Shown here: in pieces, positions 6,534 through 9,433 of the stretch
How the letters are laid out: every line of letters begins with the position of its first letter
How positions within the stretch are numbered: position 1 is the first letter of the stretch
NCBI GenBank assembly: GCA_003486285.1
Contig: DNGH01000163.1
Span: forward strand, 1 to 9,433
Source: Actinomycetota bacterium
GTDB taxonomy: Bacteria > Actinomycetota > Acidimicrobiia > Spongiisociales > UBA11373
Reading direction: 5' to 3'
DNA: 9,433 nucleotides
Notes under the pieces: generated by a model
The model's database searches: none
Told to the model about the DNA's origin: nothing
What the model saw: the letters and a program-made list of their open reading frames with translations, nothing else
Program-made: the position numbers and the translations under genes

Positions 6534-6658
6534 TTCCAGATTCCAGATTCCAGACCCCAGATCTCCATTGCGCCTCTGGTTTCCCGGCACCCGGCACCCG
6601 GCACCCGGCACCCGGTATCCGGCATCCGGTATCCGGTATCCGGCATCTCGCATCTCAA
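6534..6658 (+). repeat. 7-nt periodic tandem repeat, locus 2
   Basis: There are two blocks. The first (6534-6561) is TTCCAGA three times, then CCCCAGA. The second (6582-6658) has eleven units: TCCCGGC, ACCCGGC three times, ACCCGGT, ATCCGGC, ATCCGGT twice, ATCCGGC, ATCTCGC and ATCTCAA. The unit is the same ACCCGGC/ATCCGGT type as at 5421-5476, while the first block uses a different unit of the same length. It fills most of the gap between the deacetylase and pilT genes and begins 4 nt after the deacetylase stop. Confidence 0.9.
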
Positions 6659-6675
6659 GCCCCGCCGGGGTCGTT

Positions 6676-6691
6676 CCGATGACTTCATCGG
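6676..6691. promoter_or_regulatory. 16-bp palindrome just upstream of the pilT start
   Basis: CCGATGA-CT-TCATCGG is a perfect 7-bp inverted repeat around 2 nt, ending 6 nt before the ATG at 6698. It takes in the first two bases of GGAAAG, the only Shine-Dalgarno-like string here. It could be a regulator operator or an RNA hairpin that hides the ribosome site. Function is inferred from symmetry and position only. Confidence 0.35.
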
Positions 6692-6697
6692 AAAGCC

Positions 6698-7789
6698 ATG
6701 TCCGATCGCATCCCCACCATCGACGATCTGCTCGCGGTCGCCGTCGCCAACCGGGCATCGGATCTGCATCTGCGCCCGGGGTCGGTGCCCACGGTGCGCG
6801 TCGATGGGGTGCTTCACTCCTTTGCCGGCCGTCCCCTCACCGGTCCCGAGGTGGATGGCTATCTTCGGGCGATCCTCCCCGATCGCCTCGAGGTCGACTT
6901 CAAGCAGTCGCACGAGGCCGACTTCTCCTACGGGCTCGCCGACGGCACCCGGTTCCGGGTCAACGCCTACCGCCAGCGGGGCCGGGTGAGCCTGGCGATC
7001 CGGGTGCTGCAGCCCCCGTCGGGTGACTTCGCCTCGCTCGGCCTTCCCGCGGTTCTGGAGAAGATCGCGGCGGAACCCCGCGGGCTGGTCCTGGTGACCG
7101 GGCCGACCGGATCGGGTAAGTCGACGACCCTCGCCGCGCTGGTGGACCACATCAACACCAACCAGCGGCGCAACATCATCACGGTCGAGGATCCGATCGA
7201 GGTCGTACATGAGGACAAGGCATCCATGGTGAGCCAGCGCGAGGTGGGGGTGGACACCGGCGGGTTCGCCGAGGCGATGCGCCGGGTGCTGCGCCAGGAC
7301 CCCGATGTGATCATGATCGGCGAGATGCGCGATGCCGAGACCATCGACGCCGCTCTGAAGGCTGCCGAGACCGGACACTTGGTGCTGTCGTCGCTGCACA
7401 CCCTCGACGCCGCCGAGACGATCAACCGGATCCTCGACTTCTTCGGCAACGAGCAGCAGCGCCAGATTCGCCTGCTGCTGGCCGGCACGCTGCGCGCCAT
7501 CCTCAGTCAGCGGCTGCTCCCCACCGCCGATGGCCGTGGCCGCGTGCCTGCGGTCGAGGTACTGGTCAACACCGAACGGGTCGCCGAGCGCATCGCCGAT
7601 GCCGCGTTGACCCACGAGATCCCCGACCTGATCGCCGAGGGTGCGTTCTATGGGATGGAGACCTTCGACCAGTCGATCCTGCGACTCGCCTCCGCTGGCC
7701 AGGTCACCTTCGAGGAAGGCTTCCGCCACGCCACCAAACCCGCAGACCTGAAGCTGCGGGCAGAGCAGCTCGGTCTTCTCGGAACCTGA
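6698..7789 (+). CDS. pilT: Type IV pilus retraction ATPase, PilT/PilU-like
   Basis: A 363-residue secretion-superfamily hexameric ATPase, close to the usual PilT length. The N-terminal PAS-like domain holds the family signature ASDLHLRPG (20-28) and RFRVNAYRQRG (85-95). The ATPase core has Walker A GPTGSGKST (135-143), the Asp box ITVEDPIE (161-168), SMVSQREVG (176-184), Walker B DVIMIGEMRD (203-212) and the His box GHLVLSSLHTLDA (226-238). The C-terminal part ends with the usual METFDQSILRL segment (320-330). These features separate it from the longer assembly ATPase PilB/GspE, which has an extra N-terminal domain and tetracysteine zinc site. In type IV pili this enzyme drives pilus disassembly, twitching and DNA uptake. 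No other pilus gene is in the window, so the pilus locus must be elsewhere or this protein has another partner. The stop codon sits in the loop of a strong hairpin. Confidence 0.92.
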   Translation: MSDRIPTIDDLLAVAVANRASDLHLRPGSVPTVRVDGVLHSFAGRPLTGPEVDGYLRAILPDRLEVDFKQSHEADFSYGLADGTRFRVNAYRQRGRVSLAIRVLQPPSGDFASLGLPAVLEKIAAEPRGLVLVTGPTGSGKSTTLAALVDHINTNQRRNIITVEDPIEVVHEDKASMVSQREVGVDTGGFAEAMRRVLRQDPDVIMIGEMRDAETIDAALKAAETGHLVLSSLHTLDAAETINRILDFFGNEQQRQIRLLLAGTLRAILSQRLLPTADGRGRVPAVEVLVNTERVAERIADAALTHEIPDLIAEGAFYGMETFDQSILRLASAGQVTFEEGFRHATKPADLKLRAEQLGLLGT

Positions 7790-7804
7790 CGGTTCCGAGA
7801 AGAC
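7773..7804 (+). terminator. Perfect 14-bp hairpin ending pilT
   Basis: GTCTTCTCGGAACC (7773-7786) pairs without mismatch with GGTTCCGAGAAGAC (7791-7804) around the loop TGAC. The TGA in the loop is the pilT stop codon (7787-7789), so the left arm encodes the last residues. No T-run follows. The symmetry would allow it to act in either direction. Confidence 0.65.
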
Positions 7805-7873
7805 AGGCATCAGGTATCAGGTCACAGGCATCAGGAATCCGGAATCCGGACCTGTCACCTGATACCTGATACC
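7804..7873 (+). repeat. 7-nt periodic repeat with internal inversion, locus 3
   Basis: Ten consecutive 7-nt units: CAGGCAT, CAGGTAT, CAGGTCA, CAGGCAT, CAGGAAT, CCGGAAT, CCGGACC, TGTCACC, TGATACC, TGATACC. The first units and the last are reverse-complement types, so 7812-7828 can pair with 7851-7867 over 17 bp with one mismatch. The tract begins at the last base of the pilT hairpin and lies about 60 nt before the cca start. No coding potential is suggested. Confidence 0.85.
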
Positions 7874-7888
7874 TCGCCCCTGGGCGAC

Positions 7889-7923
7889 GGTGATCGACCG
7901 CCGCGCGATCACCCCAATACGAT
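7889..7923 (+). promoter_or_regulatory. Promoter of the cca gene with an 8-bp inverted repeat
   Basis: TACGAT at 7918-7923 lies 7 nt before the ATG at 7931, the spacing of a leaderless start. TCGACC (7894-7899), 18 nt further upstream, is a fair -35 candidate. GGTGATCG (7889-7896) and CGATCACC (7906-7913) form a perfect inverted repeat with a 9-nt centre that overlaps the putative -35 and the spacer. A repressor bound there would block polymerase. The promoter is moderately supported; the operator idea is inference. Confidence 0.45.
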
Positions 7924-7930
7924 GCCTCTG

Positions 7931-9358
7931 ATGTTCCCCAAGCGCCTCGAACCCCTGTTGCGCGCCGACGGCGTGCCGATGCGGGTGGCGGCGCGCTTTG
8001 CCGAGGCCGGTCACGAGCTGTACCTGGTGGGCGGGAGCGTGCGCGATGCCCTGCTCGGCAGGACGCGGACCGAGGCCGAGTTCGACTTCACCACCGACGC
8101 CAGCCCGGACCAGATCCACGATCTGCTCAAGGGTTGGGCGCACGGGGTGGTCACCGTCGGCAAGGAGTTCGGCACGGTGGGCGGGCGACTCGACGACGTC
8201 TCCGTGGAGATCACCACCTTCCGCAGCGAGCGCTACCGCGACGACAGCCGCAAGCCCGAGGTGGCCTTCACCGATGACCTCGAGGTGGACCTGTCGCGGC
8301 GCGACTTCACGGTGAATGCGATCGCGCTTCGCCTGATGCCCGAGCCCGAGATGGTCGATCCGTTTGGCGGTCTCGTCGATCTCGGCAAGGCGGTGCTGCG
8401 CACCCCGCTGTCACCGGAGGTGTCGTTCGGCGACGACCCGCTGCGAATGCTGCGCCTGTTCCGCTTCGCCGCGACGCTCGGCTTCACCCCCGATGCCGCT
8501 GCGGTCGCCGCGGTGCGCGCCATGGCCGACCGCCTCGAGATCGTGAGCGCCGAGCGCATCCGGGAGGAATTCGATCGCCTCATCGTGGGCGACCACGTCG
8601 AGGGCGCGTTGTGGGGCGTGGTCGACACCGGCCTCGCGGCGCGTTTCCTCCCGGAGGTGCCGGCGCTGGCGGTGGCCCAGGATCCGCATCATCGGCACAA
8701 GGACGTGCTCGCCCACACGATCGCGGTGGTGGGCAAGTGCCCGTCCGATCGCATCGTTCGCCTCGGGGCGCTATTCCACGATGTCGGCAAGCCGGCGACG
8801 CGGGAGATCTCGCGCGAGGGGGTGACCTTTCACCACCATGAGGTCGTGGGTGCGCGCCTGACCCGGGCGCGGATGAGGGAGCTGCGCTACGCCAACGAGG
8901 ACGTCGATCTGGTGTCCGACCTGGTGTACCTCCACATGCGGGCTCACACCTTCCGGCTGGGATGGACCGACCGTGCGGTGCGCCGCTACGTGCGCGACGC
9001 CGGCCCATTGCTCGATCGGCTCAACGTCCTGGTGCGATGTGACGTGACCACCGCCAACGACCGCAAGGCGCGCCAGATCGCCAAGCGCGTCGACGAACTC
9101 GAAGAGCGCATCGCCGACCTGCGGGAGCGGGAGGAGTTGGACTCGATCCGCCCACCCCTGGATGGCCACGAGGTGATGACCTATCTCGGGGTGAAGCCCG
9201 GCCCCATCGTCGGCGAGGCCCTGGAGATGCTCCTGGAACACCGCCTCGATCACGGCCCGTTCGACAGCGAGGAGGCCTACTCGCTGCTGGAACGGTGGGC
9301 AGACGCCAGGGGGTTACCGGTTGCCGGTTACCGGTTACCCGACCCGGGTAACGGGTAA
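7931..9358 (+). CDS. cca: CCA-adding tRNA nucleotidyltransferase with HD domain
   Basis: A 475-residue class II (bacterial-type) enzyme that adds or repairs the 3' CCA of tRNA from CTP and ATP. The nucleotidyltransferase head has LVGGSVRDALLGR (32-44), the metal-site segment EFDFTTDA (50-57), VEITTFRSERY (92-102), RRDFTVNAIAL (123-133) and GDDPLRMLRLFRFAA (167-181). An HD domain follows, with HKDVLAHT (256-263) and LFHDVGKP (281-288). ATG 7931 is preferred over the in-frame ATG at 7922 because TACGAT lies exactly 7 nt upstream, giving a leaderless start. The first of the two catalytic carboxylates, Asp in the usual D-x-D, is Glu50 here, with D52 retained. The last 15 or so residues are encoded by a heptad repeat (9312 onward), so the natural C-terminus probably lay near residue 460. 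The gene stands alone behind its own promoter. Confidence 0.93.
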   Translation: MFPKRLEPLLRADGVPMRVAARFAEAGHELYLVGGSVRDALLGRTRTEAEFDFTTDASPDQIHDLLKGWAHGVVTVGKEFGTVGGRLDDVSVEITTFRSERYRDDSRKPEVAFTDDLEVDLSRRDFTVNAIALRLMPEPEMVDPFGGLVDLGKAVLRTPLSPEVSFGDDPLRMLRLFRFAATLGFTPDAAAVAAVRAMADRLEIVSAERIREEFDRLIVGDHVEGALWGVVDTGLAARFLPEVPALAVAQDPHHRHKDVLAHTIAVVGKCPSDRIVRLGALFHDVGKPATREISREGVTFHHHEVVGARLTRARMRELRYANEDVDLVSDLVYLHMRAHTFRLGWTDRAVRRYVRDAGPLLDRLNVLVRCDVTTANDRKARQIAKRVDELEERIADLREREELDSIRPPLDGHEVMTYLGVKPGPIVGEALEMLLEHRLDHGPFDSEEAYSLLERWADARGLPVAGYRLPDPGNG

Positions 9359-9367
9359 CGGGTAACT
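9312..9367 (+). repeat. 7-nt periodic repeat with internal inversion, locus 4, running into the cca 3' end
   Basis: Eight 7-nt units: GGTTACC, GGTTGCC, GGTTACC, GGTTACC, CGACCCG, GGTAACG, GGTAACG, GGTAACT. The right half is the reverse complement of the left, and 9327-9341 can pair with 9345-9359 over 15 bp with one mismatch and a 3-nt loop. The cca stop codon (TAA at 9356-9358) lies inside a unit, so part of the repeat is translated. Confidence 0.9.
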
Positions 9368-9402
9368 CTGATCTGATGCGGCCTCGAGCCGCATCAGATC
9401 AG
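9368..9402. terminator. Perfect 15-bp hairpin between convergent genes
   Basis: CTGATCTGATGCGGC (9368-9382) pairs perfectly with GCCGCATCAGATCAG (9388-9402) around CTCGA. It lies 10 nt after the cca stop and contains the stop (9399-9401) of the minus-strand frame that enters from the right edge. It could end transcription from both directions. No T-run is present. Confidence 0.7.
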
Positions 9403-9433
9403 CTGTACCACGTCGGCTTCTGGTCGCCCTTGC
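9399..9433 (-). CDS. C-terminal end of an unrecognised minus-strand gene (partial)
   Basis: The minus strand from the window edge reads KGDQKPTWYS and then TGA at 9399-9401. The residues look like an ordinary protein end, and the stop falls within a strong convergent hairpin, as expected for a real gene. Only ten residues are visible, so no family can be named. Confidence 0.4.
   Translation of the reverse strand, partial: KGDQKPTWYS

Noticed and set aside
5023..7026. Long plus-strand Arg/Pro-rich frame over the deacetylase and the pilT start
   Set aside because: It is a shifted frame of real genes, dominated by Arg and Pro, and reads through two repeats. No domain pattern is visible.
7739..7760. 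CCCGCAG/CTGCGGG hairpin near the end of pilT
   Set aside because: A 7-bp stem inside coding sequence, just ahead of a far stronger hairpin. It is likely chance pairing in GC-rich DNA.
5399..7810. Long minus-strand open frame opposite the deacetylase and pilT genes
   Set aside because: It lies antisense to two clear protein families and its residues are typical of reverse-frame GC-rich DNA (runs of His, Gln, Gly and Val). It also crosses two heptad repeats. It has no family motif.

Overview
This is a high-GC bacterial window, most likely from an actinomycete-type (Actinomycetota) genome. The evidence is strong G/C third-position codon use, GTG starts, SigE-like ECF sigma factors with single-pass partner proteins, and several genes whose start codon lies 7-8 nt after a TANNNT box, as in leaderless transcripts. 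The Thr-rich tail of one ectodomain and the gene mix resemble class Acidimicrobiia, but that placement is an inference.

Left part (1-2452). The window opens in the 3' end of a Gfo/Idh/MocA-type dehydrogenase (+). A minus-strand two-gene unit follows: an ECF sigma factor (start near 2279) overlapping by 8 bp a 459-residue single-pass membrane protein whose ectodomain starts with a region resembling the extracellular domain of FtsX. Centre-left (2453-4599): a second, divergently oriented unit of the same design on the plus strand, with a paralogous ECF sigma factor overlapping by 4 bp a 562-residue single-pass membrane protein. The partner proteins are probably sensors or anti-sigma factors that hold the sigma factor until an envelope signal arrives, but neither shows the zinc anti-sigma motif.

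A 24-bp direct repeat (22 matches, 19 consecutive) flanks the second sigma unit. It corresponds exactly to the last codons of the GNAT gene on its right. The sigma unit may therefore have been inserted at the 3' end of the acetyltransferase gene, leaving a copy of that gene end between the two sigma units.

Right part (4612-9433). A minus-strand GNAT acetyltransferase is followed by three plus-strand genes that look like separate transcription units: a class II-type histone-deacetylase-fold enzyme, a PilT-like secretion/retraction ATPase, and a CCA-adding tRNA nucleotidyltransferase with an HD domain. The last bases encode the C-terminal end of an unrecognised minus-strand gene. Four gaps or gene ends in this half carry tandem repeats that all have a strict 7-nt period but differ in unit sequence. 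Two of them switch to the reverse-complement unit, making fold-back structures. Perfect or near-perfect hairpins close several genes. No tRNA, rRNA, CRISPR array or insertion sequence was seen, and no gap longer than 300 bases lacks a gene.
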